Assembly: GCF_003014695.1 (NCBI RefSeq)
Contig: NZ_PYAS01000001.1
Coordinates: 492,738-556,737 of the forward strand
Direction: 5' to 3'
Origin: Dyadobacter jiangsuensis
GTDB lineage: Bacteria; Bacteroidota; Bacteroidia; Cytophagales; Spirosomataceae
DNA: 64,000 bases
How positions within the stretch are numbered: the stretch's first letter is position 1; every line of letters starts with the position of its first letter. The notes beneath the pieces were generated by a model. It was given only the letters and a program-made list of their open reading frames with translations, did no database searches and was not told where the DNA came from. Of this stretch, positions 1 to 7,933 are shown piece after piece. Position numbers and translations under genes: made by a program.

Positions 1-1
1 G

Positions 2-289
2 CATCATTTTTCGCGTTTCCAGGGCGAAAATCTCATCAAAAACCTGGCTACGGTGGAAGTTTTGAAGCAAATGGCAAAGGAAAAAGGGCATACGCCCGCG
101 CAGCTTGCGATTGCCTGGGTGAATGCGCAGGGCGGGCACATCATGCCGCTCGTGAGCATGAGCCGGCGCGCGCGGCTGCCCGAAAACATGGAAGCGATGG
201 GTATCACATTTACCCCCGCGGAAATAGAAACCCTTAACACGCATTTTGCTCCGGGGGCGATCGTTGGCGGAACATACCTGCAACGATAG
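2..289 (+). CDS. aldo/keto reductase, C-terminal fragment
   Basis: The reading frame is open from the first full codon of the window and stops with TAG, so the gene begins upstream and only about 95 C-terminal residues are visible. They match the tail of the aldo/keto reductase (AKR) family of NADPH-dependent oxidoreductases: a helix of type LAKEKGHTPAQLAIAWV-like (here KEKGHTPAQLAIAWV), a short strand carrying the cofactor-loop residues (MPLVSMSRRARLPEN, which corresponds to the usual IPG-rules segment), and a final helix in which the residues after FTPAEIETL close the barrel. The catalytic Asp/Tyr/Lys/His lie in the missing part, so substrate and activity cannot be judged. An AraC-type regulator follows 40 bp downstream on the same strand. 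Confidence 0.85.
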   Translation, partial: HHFSRFQGENLIKNLATVEVLKQMAKEKGHTPAQLAIAWVNAQGGHIMPLVSMSRRARLPENMEAMGITFTPAEIETLNTHFAPGAIVGGTYLQR

Positions 290-328
290 CGGGATACTTT
301 CAGACCCTTCTTTTTATATCTTTACCGT

Positions 329-1141
329 GTGACGAATCCAACAGAAATAATCCCCGGAGTGATATTTTATTCCTATTTCTCCAAGCAGAGGAAGGATAAA
401 GTCGCTTTCATGGAGCATAATACGCTGATATTGCAGGTCTCGGGCCGTTTCTCACTGGAAACGGCCACGCAGAAAATCTCGATGGGGGCGGGCGAAATGC
501 TGCTGGTGCAGAAGAACCAGCTCGGAGAAATCACCAAAACACCCCTCGAAGGCGAGGATTATCAAACGGTGGTAATATGCCTGCAAGAGGATCTGCTGCG
601 CACCATCGCGCTGGAAGAGCAGGTGGAAACCGGGCACAAGTATTCCGGGCCGCCGAATGTGCTGGTTCCGGTAAACGATTTTCTGCGGGCATTCTTTCAA
701 TCGGTGATGCCGTATATCCGCAACCCGCATGAAGCGGTAACGGAGAAGCTGGGGATGCTGAAAGTGAAGGAGGCGGTGCATTTGCTGATGCACGCTATGC
801 CCGAGTTGGAAGAGCTGCTGTTCGATTTTTCGGAACCCTACAAGATGGATCTGGAAAAATTCATGCTCAGCAATTTTCACTACAATGTTCCGGTCGAAAA
901 GTTTGCGAGGCTTACCGGAAGGAGCCTGGCGGGCTTTAAGCGTGACTTTCAGCGCATATTCGGCATGGCGCCGCGGCATTGGCTCCAAGAAAGGAGGCTC
1001 GCGGAGGCCCGGTACCTGATCGAAGCCAAGGGGAAAAAGCCCTCGGCAATCTACCTCGATCTGGGGTTTGAAAGCCTGTCGCATTTCTCCCATTCCTTCA
1101 AGAAGAAATTCGGAAAGGCGCCTACCGAATGGTCTGCATAG
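329..1141 (+). CDS. AraC family transcriptional regulator
   Basis: A 270-residue protein with the AraC/XylS layout. Residues 1-165 form a ligand- or dimerisation-type N-terminal domain with a cupin-like profile. Residues about 170-270 hold the double helix-turn-helix, ending in the diagnostic second-helix motif LGFESLSHFSHSFKKKFGKA followed by PTEW. I chose the GTG start at 329 because it gives a full N-terminal domain; the next ATG at 410 would delete its first strands. A TATCTTTAC stretch just before the start resembles a degenerate Bacteroidota -7 box. It lies between an aldo/keto reductase and a RibD-like reductase on the same strand, so either could be a target; the effector is unknown. 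Confidence 0.9.
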   Translation: MTNPTEIIPGVIFYSYFSKQRKDKVAFMEHNTLILQVSGRFSLETATQKISMGAGEMLLVQKNQLGEITKTPLEGEDYQTVVICLQEDLLRTIALEEQVETGHKYSGPPNVLVPVNDFLRAFFQSVMPYIRNPHEAVTEKLGMLKVKEAVHLLMHAMPELEELLFDFSEPYKMDLEKFMLSNFHYNVPVEKFARLTGRSLAGFKRDFQRIFGMAPRHWLQERRLAEARYLIEAKGKKPSAIYLDLGFESLSHFSHSFKKKFGKAPTEWSA

Positions 1142-1150
1142 CATATTGAT

Positions 1151-1187
1151 GCCGGCCGGGCGCGGCCAGGCGCCGCCGGCCAGGCGT
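1151..1187. terminator. GC-rich palindromic patch after the AraC gene
   Basis: Directly after the AraC stop codon is a run of about 37 bases of almost pure G+C with several overlapping self-complementary blocks: GCCGGC occurs at 1151 and again at 1174, with GGCGC/GCGCC blocks between. It could fold into a strong hairpin. It lacks an adjacent T-tract, so its role as a terminator is a guess. Confidence 0.3.
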
Positions 1188-1241
1188 GATCAGCCCCTTC
1201 TTTTGGCAAGTTTGCACCCGCATTCACGGAGAATGACCATG

Positions 1242-1249
1242 TACCTTTG
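1242..1249 (+). promoter_or_regulatory. Bacteroidota -7 promoter box TACCTTTG
   Basis: TACCTTTG is an exact match to the TAnnTTTG -7 element recognised by the primary sigma factor of Bacteroidota. It sits 41 bp upstream of the RibD-like gene. The nearest upstream TTTG (1211-1214) is 27 bases away, longer than the usual spacing, so only the -7 element is convincing. Confidence 0.6.
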
Positions 1250-1289
1250 TTGTGTCACAATTCAACTGAAAACACAAAGAGCAAACTAC

Positions 1290-1889
1290 ATGGGAAAGAT
1301 CATCGCCATTACCCAACTGTCAATCGACGGCGTCATGCAGGCGCCCGGCGGCCCCGAAGAAGATCCGAGCAGCGAATTCAAACATGGCGGCTGGTTTATG
1401 CATTACGGGGACGACCTGCTGCATAAAACCATCAGCGAAATTATCTCGGGAGATTTTGAGATACTCCTGGGGCGCCGGACTTATGATATTTTTGCGTCCT
1501 ACTGGCCATTGCACGACGACGATCCCATCGGAAAAGCATTCAACAAAGCGAAGAAATACGTTGCGACACAAACACTCGAACACCTCGACTGGAATAATGC
1601 GCAGATCCTGCGGGATGTGGTGGAGGAAGTGGGGCGCTTGCGGGCAGCGGAAGGTCCGGAAATCCACATCTGGGGCAGCAGCAACCTCCTGCAAACGCTG
1701 ATTTCAGCCGGGCTCATTGATGAACACCGGCTGTGGATTGCGCCCGTCGTACTCGGCGGCGGAAAGCGTTTGTTCGAGAGCGGTGTTCCCGCCGGAGCAC
1801 TGTCGCTGGTCGATTCGAAAGTCACCTCAACCGGCATGATCATCAACACCTACCGCCCGGCAGGGGCGTTGCCGGGGGAAGAGGCCTAG
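1290..1889 (+). CDS. dihydrofolate reductase / RibD C-terminal domain family protein
   Basis: 199 residues of the RibD_C/DHFR-like fold, NAD(P)H-binding reductases of usually unknown substrate. The frame is open further upstream, but the ATG at 1290 gives the family's normal N-terminus (MGKIIAITQLSIDGVM) and lies 41 bp after a clear -7 box, so it is preferred. Visible family features are the SIDGVMQAPGG loop near residue 12, the LLGRRTYDIFASYWP segment near residue 66, the IHIWGSSNLLQTL nucleotide-binding strand near residue 127, and PVVLGGGKRLFE near residue 152. Proteins of this type are often under AraC or other one-component control, and here one lies directly upstream. A role in riboflavin synthesis itself is unlikely because no deaminase domain is present. 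Confidence 0.9.
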   Translation: MGKIIAITQLSIDGVMQAPGGPEEDPSSEFKHGGWFMHYGDDLLHKTISEIISGDFEILLGRRTYDIFASYWPLHDDDPIGKAFNKAKKYVATQTLEHLDWNNAQILRDVVEEVGRLRAAEGPEIHIWGSSNLLQTLISAGLIDEHRLWIAPVVLGGGKRLFESGVPAGALSLVDSKVTSTGMIINTYRPAGALPGEEA

Positions 1890-1926
1890 GCATTTCAGTC
1901 ACGTATAATGGTATCCGCACGTAACC

Positions 1927-1950
1927 GGGCCTGGCTAGTCAGTCAGGCCC
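1927..1950. terminator. hairpin between convergent genes
   Basis: GGGCCTG (1927-1933) pairs with CAGGCCC (1944-1950) across a 10-nt loop, between the RibD-like gene and the convergent lipoprotein gene, and overlaps the lipoprotein's stop codon. It fits a bidirectional terminator but has no long T-tract. Confidence 0.45.
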
Positions 1951-2510
1951 AGTTGCTGTTTAACAAATTGATAATCTTTCAGGTCGGCGATGCTGATGCG
2001 GCCCCGCTTGTTGGGCGGGATGATAATCCACCGAAATTCGAGATCGAAATCGATGGGCGTAAGCCTGGGTTTGAAATAGGTCACATCGAAATTGATCGCC
2101 CCGGCCTGGTTCTGCACCTGCATAAAAAAGCCCAGCGTGAGTTCTTCATTGGCGGAAGGCAGGGAAAATACCACATTAGGCCGGCCTTCATTGCGGTAAT
2201 AGGCCATCACCAGGGCACTGTCGAGCACCGCCTGGGTGATATTATTATCGGCGTGCGTCACCATGAAATAGGTCGAATCCTCACGCTGCCAGGCCGTATT
2301 AGGGACTTTGATCCACGGCGAGACAATGAGATTTGCCGATCCGGCGGGTCCGGCGGGGCCTGGTGCGCCGTTTTGGCCCGGCGTTCCCTGAGGACCTTGT
2401 GGGCCGGCAGGGCCGGTGTCGCCGTCCGGGCCTTTACAAGCTAATATCAGTGCAATTAACAGGAGTATCCAAAGGCAGGTTTTGCCGGGGAGGGGTATCG
2501 TTTTCATCAT
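1935..2510 (-). CDS. collagen-like repeat lipoprotein
   Basis: 191 residues. The start is placed at the MMKT methionines because a lipoprotein signal follows at once: a basic start, a hydrophobic stretch and a lipobox LILAC with Cys25. The mature N-terminus is eleven uninterrupted Gly-X-Y triplets (residues 27-59, for example GPAGPQGPQGTPG), the bacterial collagen-like pattern that forms a trimeric stalk. About 130 residues of mostly beta-strand character follow, with no named domain that I recognise; this C-terminal part probably acts as the trimerising head. It should be anchored in the outer membrane and point outward or into the periplasm. An upstream in-frame methionine (2567) would bury the signal peptide and is rejected. 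Confidence 0.8.
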   Translation of the reverse strand: MMKTIPLPGKTCLWILLLIALILACKGPDGDTGPAGPQGPQGTPGQNGAPGPAGPAGSANLIVSPWIKVPNTAWQREDSTYFMVTHADNNITQAVLDSALVMAYYRNEGRPNVVFSLPSANEELTLGFFMQVQNQAGAINFDVTYFKPRLTPIDFDLEFRWIIIPPNKRGRISIADLKDYQFVKQQLGLTD

Positions 2511-2770
2511 GATTTCAAAGTAGGAAGGGGATGAGCAAACGTTTCGAAACGCGTTGGTAAACACCATAATTTACCACCTCACTTTCCCGCGCAAAACGGG
2601 AGGCGAGTACCGATAGAGGCTATGCTGCAAACAGATGTAACTGTCTGATAATTAGGGTTTCATATGGGTAAATATATTGAATTTAATTTGGATATATAAA
2701 GAATAAATAGCAATTTTTCTATACAATTATTTGTGCATACAAGTCCCTCTTCTTCCATCTTTAAATCCTG

Positions 2771-5700
2771 ATGCTTATGAGACCGACTCTATCTGTGCTC
2801 TCATTTTGCCTCCTGTTATTTTCGGCGTGTTTCGCTCAGACACCCAAAATAACGCGCGGCCCGTATCTGCAAATGGCGTATTCAAAAAAGCTAAATGAGT
2901 TTGCTTCAACTGCTTCCATAACCATCCGCTGGCAGACCGATATCAAGAATATCGGGCGGGTCGTTTATTCATCGGAACCGGAGTATGAATTGCTCGGAAA
3001 TGGGTCGCCGATCGCGGAGGAGCCGGCGGCGACCACTGATCACATCATCACGCTCACGGGCCTGAAACCCGACCAGCAGTACCGGTACTATATTGGCAGC
3101 TGGATACCTCCGGCATTCCCCGAGCAGCTGGAAAAAACACCCGATAACTTTTTCAGGACGCCCCCCTTGCCGGGTGTTAAAAAGAAAGTGAAAATGTGGG
3201 TACTGGGCGATTTTGGCTATACACCTTCCCAACCTGATACGGCCAGCCGCCAGGATAGCGTGATCAATTCGTGGAAGGACTATATGACGGTGAACAAAAC
3301 GGGCCCGATGGACCTTTGGCTCTGGCTGGGCGATAATGCTTATGAGCAGGGAACAAAGGACCAATACCAGGACCATGTTTTCGACCGGCGCAGGTTGCGG
3401 TACGATTTTATGTTCCGGCAGACGCCATTCTTCGCTACGCCGGGTAATCACGATTATTACGACAGCACGAAGACCGAAGATGACCTTAAAGCGAGAAGGT
3501 TAGATAAGAAAATCCATTATTATAGTGTTGTCGACAATTTTACAAACGGTGAAGGAGGCGGGGAGCCGTCCTTTACCGAGGCCTATTATTCATTTGATTA
3601 TGCCAACATCCACTTCATCAGTCTGGATTCTTTTGGATTTGAAAAAGAAGGTGATGACAAGTCGTCGATTCTGGCGCCCGCCAGCGTTCAGGCACAGTGG
3701 CTTAGGAGGGATCTTGCCAAAGCGAATGCCAATCCGGATATCAACTGGGTGATCGTATTTACGCATATGCCGCCCTACACGGGTGGTTCACATAATTCGG
3801 ACGACGAGTCTGAATTGATGTATATCCGGCAGAATCTTGTGCCTATTCTGGACGACTATAAGGTGGACCTGCTCGTGACCGGGCATAGCCACGGTTATGA
3901 ACGCTCCCGTTTGATGCGCGGACTTAAGACCGCTTCGGCCGATTTTGTAAGCAATACCCACAACCCCGTGCTGACCAGTAATGCACAGGACAATGCCCGC
4001 TATGACGGGACGCCTAACTCCTGCTTTTATTACAAAAACAGTGCGGCCGCGAAAAATGAGGGGATCGTGTATGTCGTGAACGGGGCTGGGGGGCGAAAGG
4101 GGGAAAAGGAATATAGCAGCAATGTCAAAAATCCCGGCCTGGTTAGCCGGCTTATGGCTGCCTCTGCATTGTTGTCGGGCGGGTCGATGTATATTGAGGT
4201 GGAGAACAAGCGGTTGACAGCCAAGTATATCAGCGCCAACAAACAGGTGGTCGACCAGTTTACGATTTTCAAAGACCTGGACGGCTTTACCGTGCCAGAA
4301 ACCGACAATACTGTACGCACGGCCATATGCGAATGCGCGGATGCACAGCCGGGAGGCGATAATTTCACGCATTACGTCGACAATAAAGGCAATCTGCTGC
4401 TGTCGATCAACAAGCACGACCTGAGCATCGGGAAAGCGGGCGTAGCTCCCTTTGAAGTAAAACTGGGCGGAGCGCCCGGCAGAACGGAGGTAAGCGCGCT
4501 TGGCCCTTCGCTTAACTATGTGTGGGCGAACAGGGTGAGGACATTCAGTTCCAACTGGCGGGTGATGAACCGCTATTGGACGATTAAACCCAATCCCGAG
4601 CTAACAGGAAAGCAGCAGGTAACTGTGCGGCATTATTACAAGGATTCGGACCTGGGCTATTTGCGTCTCAACGAAGGCAACTACGAGCCGATATGGCACC
4701 AAAGCCTGCGGTTTTACAAAATAAACAGCATATCAAAAACTTATAACCTGGATCCCACGCAGGGCGACCATAACAAAATCTTAGCCGCCAAAAATTTCAA
4801 CCAGGATGGTATCTGGCTGTACGATGTGAAACAAACCGATGTCACTTTTCAGCAATCCACGCCGCTTGAATACAAATGGCGGTATGGGTTCAATCAGCCG
4901 GAGATATTCTTTTACCCGACGAAACTACACGCTTTCTATTCCGGCGAGTTTGTAGTAGGGCGGCTGAATGGCGGAGGCGGCATAGGAGGCCAGGCCTACA
5001 ACCTGAATCCCCGCGGTACCGTGGTGCTGCTGCACGCAGGAAGTTACTGGCGCTATTTTGCCCGGGGCATCGTCCCTCCCGACCATGGTATATTTAACTG
5101 GAAAGGCGGACAGGATCCCGACGAAGTGAATGTGGAAGACCCGCCAAACTATGATTCAGATTCAAACTGGCCCTCCGGTCCGGCGCCTTTCGGCTATTCG
5201 CCTAACCGCGAAGATGGGGAAAGGACGCTTCTCCCGGCATGTCAGGCTGAGCTGGATTGCTACGAGGCCCTGGGGCCCAACTCTTACCTGCGCGCGGGTT
5301 GCGTTACCACGCCGTGTGCAACGCGTTGGATTACTTCTTATTTCCGACATACGGCCCGCATAAGCTCGCAGAGTATGGCTTATCATAAATCATTCATTAT
5401 CAATTACAAAAGAGACGATGGCGTGGTTATTTATATCAACGGCAAAGCGCTAAACCTGCCGGACGGGAATATGGGCACTACCACTCCCGTTACCTTTAAT
5501 ACAACCGCCAGCAATGCCTCGCCGGAGTATACCTGGCAGACGGTCGTGGTGCCGAACGACGGGAGCTTTTTCAGGCTGGGACAGAATACGATAGCGGCAG
5601 AGTTGCACCAAACCAGCGCGACAAGCTCGGATCTGCATTTTGATATGGATATCACCATGAGTCCCGAAGTGCTGACCGCCCCGACGCGCCTCGCGCCCAT

Positions 5701-5953
5701 GACTGAGCCCCGGGGCCTGTCGTCGGAGTTTATTATTTATCCCAATCCCGTAGATCAGGACAGGATCGTGTTCGACAAGCCGCTGGAATACGAAACAATG
5801 CGGATCACGGACTCGAAAGGCATCGTGCGGCGTTACGTGTCCACGCCGGGTACTTTGAAGGAGCTGGATATTTCGGGACTTCCTGCGGGCATTTTCATTC
5901 TTTCCAGCCAGTACAAAGGCGAGGTGCGGCATTATAAAGTGATCAAAAAATAA
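2771..5953 (+). CDS. secreted purple-acid-phosphatase-like metallophosphoesterase with T9SS sorting domain
   Basis: 1060 residues, much longer than a plain phosphatase. Order: signal peptide (residues 1-22, ending CFAQ); a fibronectin-like PAP N-terminal domain (about 25-130, with TGLKPDQQYRYYIG); a metallophosphoesterase domain with the metal ligand motifs GDFG (about 146), GDNAYEQG (190), GNHDYY (224), THMPPYTGG (331) and GHSHGYERS (371); then about 500 residues I cannot name, beta-rich, with an EGIVYVVNGAGG-type phosphatase tail at the front; and a T9SS type A sorting domain (YPNPV at about 993, ending in GEVRHYKVIKK). The full set of ligand motifs suggests an active enzyme hydrolysing phosphomonoesters or diesters at or beyond the cell surface. 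LFSAC near residue 20 is a weak lipobox alternative. ATG 2777 is an equally possible start. Confidence 0.9.
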   Translation: MLMRPTLSVLSFCLLLFSACFAQTPKITRGPYLQMAYSKKLNEFASTASITIRWQTDIKNIGRVVYSSEPEYELLGNGSPIAEEPAATTDHIITLTGLKPDQQYRYYIGSWIPPAFPEQLEKTPDNFFRTPPLPGVKKKVKMWVLGDFGYTPSQPDTASRQDSVINSWKDYMTVNKTGPMDLWLWLGDNAYEQGTKDQYQDHVFDRRRLRYDFMFRQTPFFATPGNHDYYDSTKTEDDLKARRLDKKIHYYSVVDNFTNGEGGGEPSFTEAYYSFDYANIHFISLDSFGFEKEGDDKSSILAPASVQAQWLRRDLAKANANPDINWVIVFTHMPPYTGGSHNSDDESELMYIRQNLVPILDDYKVDLLVTGHSHGYERSRLMRGLKTASADFVSNTHNPVLTSNAQDNARYDGTPNSCFYYKNSAAAKNEGIVYVVNGAGGRKGEKEYSSNVKNPGLVSRLMAASALLSGGSMYIEVENKRLTAKYISANKQVVDQFTIFKDLDGFTVPETDNTVRTAICECADAQPGGDNFTHYVDNKGNLLLSINKHDLSIGKAGVAPFEVKLGGAPGRTEVSALGPSLNYVWANRVRTFSSNWRVMNRYWTIKPNPELTGKQQVTVRHYYKDSDLGYLRLNEGNYEPIWHQSLRFYKINSISKTYNLDPTQGDHNKILAAKNFNQDGIWLYDVKQTDVTFQQSTPLEYKWRYGFNQPEIFFYPTKLHAFYSGEFVVGRLNGGGGIGGQAYNLNPRGTVVLLHAGSYWRYFARGIVPPDHGIFNWKGGQDPDEVNVEDPPNYDSDSNWPSGPAPFGYSPNREDGERTLLPACQAELDCYEALGPNSYLRAGCVTTPCATRWITSYFRHTARISSQSMAYHKSFIINYKRDDGVVIYINGKALNLPDGNMGTTTPVTFNTTASNASPEYTWQTVVVPNDGSFFRLGQNTIAAELHQTSATSSDLHFDMDITMSPEVLTAPTRLAPMTEPRGLSSEFIIYPNPVDQDRIVFDKPLEYETMRITDSKGIVRRYVSTPGTLKELDISGLPAGIFILSSQYKGEVRHYKVIKK

Positions 5954-5960
5954 CACTTGG

Positions 5961-5995
5961 CTGGCGTGTCCGATGCTATTTGTCAGGCACGCCAG
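5961..5995 (+). terminator. possible terminator after the metallophosphoesterase gene
   Basis: CTGGCGTG (5961-5968) and CACGCCAG (5988-5995) form an 8-bp stem with a 19-nt loop, 7 bp after the stop codon. There is no clean T-tract. Confidence 0.4.
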
Positions 5996-6031
5996 CGTTA
6001 CGGTGTCCGGGGAAGATATTTTGTACTCATT

Positions 6032-6103
6032 GGCCCGGAGGGCCATCCTGTTTCTAGCATGAAGGTGAACGTTATTTGTTTCGGCCCCGGAGGGGCCTCC
6101 TAA
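6032..6103. repeat. left REP pair flanking the RAYT gene
   Basis: Two short GC-rich palindromes, GGCCCGGAGGGCC (6032-6044) and GGCCCCGGAGGGGCC (6083-6097), lie 38 nt apart. The first is followed by CCTGTTTCTAG and the second by TCCTAATAC. Both tags recur in inverted order on the other side of the transposase gene, so this is one half of a REP element (REPIN or BIME type). Confidence 0.8.
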
Positions 6104-6119
6104 TACACGTCGCCCCGGA

Positions 6120-6587
6120 TCAGTGCGTGTCAAAAAAATCAAACAGATGTTTCTCTTCAAACGATAGCTGAAATTTCCGCAGCAGATCCCGGTATTCTTC
6201 TCCAAATGTCCGTTTGCGATGATGTTCTTCCTGACCAAGAATATACCGGACAACGTGATCTATGTGCGACTGAGAATATGAAAAAACACCGTATCCTTCC
6301 TGCCATTCAAATTTATGGCTTGTCCATCGCTTTTGATTGATAAACTGGTTGCTTTCAACCTTGATTTCCTTTACAAAATCTGAAATCGACATTGCTGGCT
6401 TAAACCCGACGAATAAGTGCGTGTGGTCCGGCATGCAATGCACCGCTAGCATTTTAGCATTTCTGTTTTGCACCAGCCCGGTTATGTAGCGATGTAACTC
6501 ATCCTTGTGATGTTTAGGGATCAGGCATTGCCGATGTTTAACGCTAAATACAAATTGGAGATAGATTTGGGAATAGGTGTTAGCCAT
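6120..6587 (-). CDS. REP-associated tyrosine transposase (RAYT, IS200-like Y1)
   Basis: 155 residues, normal for a RAYT. It carries the HUH metal-binding motif (MPDHTHLFVG, near residue 57) and a C-terminal helix with the candidate nucleophilic tyrosine in GYGVFSYSQSHID, followed by the family's Q-EEHH motif (ILGQEEHH). The ATG at 6587 (MANTYSQIYLQFVF) is the usual RAYT start; an in-frame ATG two codons upstream is possible. These single-strand endonucleases act on flanking REP hairpins and are domesticated rather than freely transposing. The gene is intact and bracketed by inverted REP pairs, which supports a functional pairing. Confidence 0.92.
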   Translation of the reverse strand: MANTYSQIYLQFVFSVKHRQCLIPKHHKDELHRYITGLVQNRNAKMLAVHCMPDHTHLFVGFKPAMSISDFVKEIKVESNQFINQKRWTSHKFEWQEGYGVFSYSQSHIDHVVRYILGQEEHHRKRTFGEEYRDLLRKFQLSFEEKHLFDFFDTH

Positions 6588-6629
6588 GTTCAATTCAATT
6601 ATAGTGTGGTTAATAATCGTAACGCGGGT

Positions 6630-6703
6630 GTTAGAGGAGGCCCCTCGGGGGCCAAGACGGAGGCCGCTTGCCGTTTTCTATAAACAGGAAGCCGCTCTGC
6701 GGC
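6630..6703. repeat. right REP pair flanking the RAYT gene
   Basis: GGCCCCTCGGGGGCC (6639-6653) is preceded by GTTAGAGGA. GCCGCTCTGCGGC (6691-6703) is preceded by CTATAAACAGGAA. Reverse-complemented, the order and tags match the left REP pair (hairpin then CCTGTTT-TA; hairpin then TCCT-TAAC), so the two pairs form a large inverted repeat around the transposase. The rest of the gap up to 6941 shows no other feature I can support. Confidence 0.8.
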
Positions 6704-6941
6704 CTGGCGAGTCAGCAGTTCAGGAGCACCGCTTACTCAATATGCAAAAAATTCGCCGTAACCTCTTCTCTATTCTGTCGGCGAACGCGGCTGCGCGCAT
6801 GAAAAGATAGCTCATGGCTTTCATGGGTGACGATATCAAATGCGGATTTAAGAATGGGAAGTAAGGATTTTTACTATTTTGGGCGCCGGGAAAATCATTC
6901 GCCCGCCAATCAACAAACAGGAACATCGAAACCAGCATGTT

Positions 6942-7835
6942 ATGCAGAAAAAATTCAACTTGACGTCCTTTAATCTTTACGAATTTCTCAAACATCAGAA
7001 TGCCCATAGTTTCAATGTACCCTTCTTTTTAGCCGACAGGCACACCTATCAAAGCGCCCATGTCAACTTTCCCTTCAGGACATTTACTTTCGGGCTGGGC
7101 ATTACTTACACGGGCGAGGGCGACGTATTCAAGATCGGCAGCACCGATTATCTGGTGACGGCCGGCTGCCTTACCACGGTGGGGCCCGGGATGGTTTGCC
7201 AGTGGACAGGAAACTATACCGCCGAGCACGACACGGTCTATTTCACCGAGGAGTTGTTTGAGGGGATGAAAAACAATGCCTTCCTGCATTCGCTTCCCTT
7301 TTTCTTCCACGGGGGGAGGCACGTAATCCGGCTATCGGACGATCAGACCAGAAAAATGGCTTCCCTGTTCGGTTTGCTGAAAGAGTTGAAAGACGACCGA
7401 AGTGCCATTCCCGGGATGGTCCATTCGCTGCTGATGCTGGCGGAGTCGTTTCACGCCGATCCCGAGAGCCGCACACCTAACGGAGGTACCTACAATAGCG
7501 TTTCAAATGGTATTTCCAACAGAGAAAAAATAGCCCAGTCGTTCAGAAAGCTCGTCGCGGAGCATTTCCCGGAGCATAAGGAAGTAGCGTTTTACGCAAC
7601 TGCATTGCACATTACCCCTAAATACCTGAGCGAAGTTTTACAGTCGGAACTGGGCAAGCCGGCGAAGGCTTTTATTGACGAATATGTAGTGATGGAAGCC
7701 AAAAGTTTGCTGAAACAGACGGCCCTGTCGATCCAGGAAATCTGCTACTGGCTGGGCTTTGAGGACGCCTCGCATTTCAACAAATCGTTTAAAAAACTCA
7801 CGAACATGACGCCTACCGAATACCGGAAGAGCTGA
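6942..7835 (+). CDS. AraC family transcriptional regulator
   Basis: 297 residues from the ATG at 6942 (MQKKFNLTSFNLYEFL), chosen because the longer in-frame extension is not family-like. Residues about 20-160 form a cupin-type sensing domain. Residues about 195-297 form the double helix-turn-helix, with the second helix signature CYWLGFEDASHFNKSFKK and the terminal MTPTEYRKS. This is the subgroup with the RHxxxxFYA-type hinge (here EHKEVAFYATALHITPKYL). It lies 98 bp upstream of the epoxide hydrolase gene on the same strand, with that gene's own promoter box between them, so it is a plausible regulator of it. Confidence 0.9.
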   Translation: MQKKFNLTSFNLYEFLKHQNAHSFNVPFFLADRHTYQSAHVNFPFRTFTFGLGITYTGEGDVFKIGSTDYLVTAGCLTTVGPGMVCQWTGNYTAEHDTVYFTEELFEGMKNNAFLHSLPFFFHGGRHVIRLSDDQTRKMASLFGLLKELKDDRSAIPGMVHSLLMLAESFHADPESRTPNGGTYNSVSNGISNREKIAQSFRKLVAEHFPEHKEVAFYATALHITPKYLSEVLQSELGKPAKAFIDEYVVMEAKSLLKQTALSIQEICYWLGFEDASHFNKSFKKLTNMTPTEYRKS

Positions 7836-7902
7836 TTTGTGCAGCGGAGTTTTTTACTATCTTTCCCGAAATCCTTCCTAACGGCGCCCGGCTCCATGGT
7901 GA

Positions 7903-7910
7903 TACCTTTG
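7903..7910 (+). promoter_or_regulatory. Bacteroidota -7 promoter box TACCTTTG
   Basis: An exact TAnnTTTG match 23 bp upstream of the epoxide hydrolase ATG, giving a very short leader. No good TTTG -33 element is visible at the usual distance, which fits a promoter needing an activator such as the adjacent AraC protein (inference). Confidence 0.6.
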
Positions 7911-7933
7911 TTTCATTCAAACAACAGGACGCC

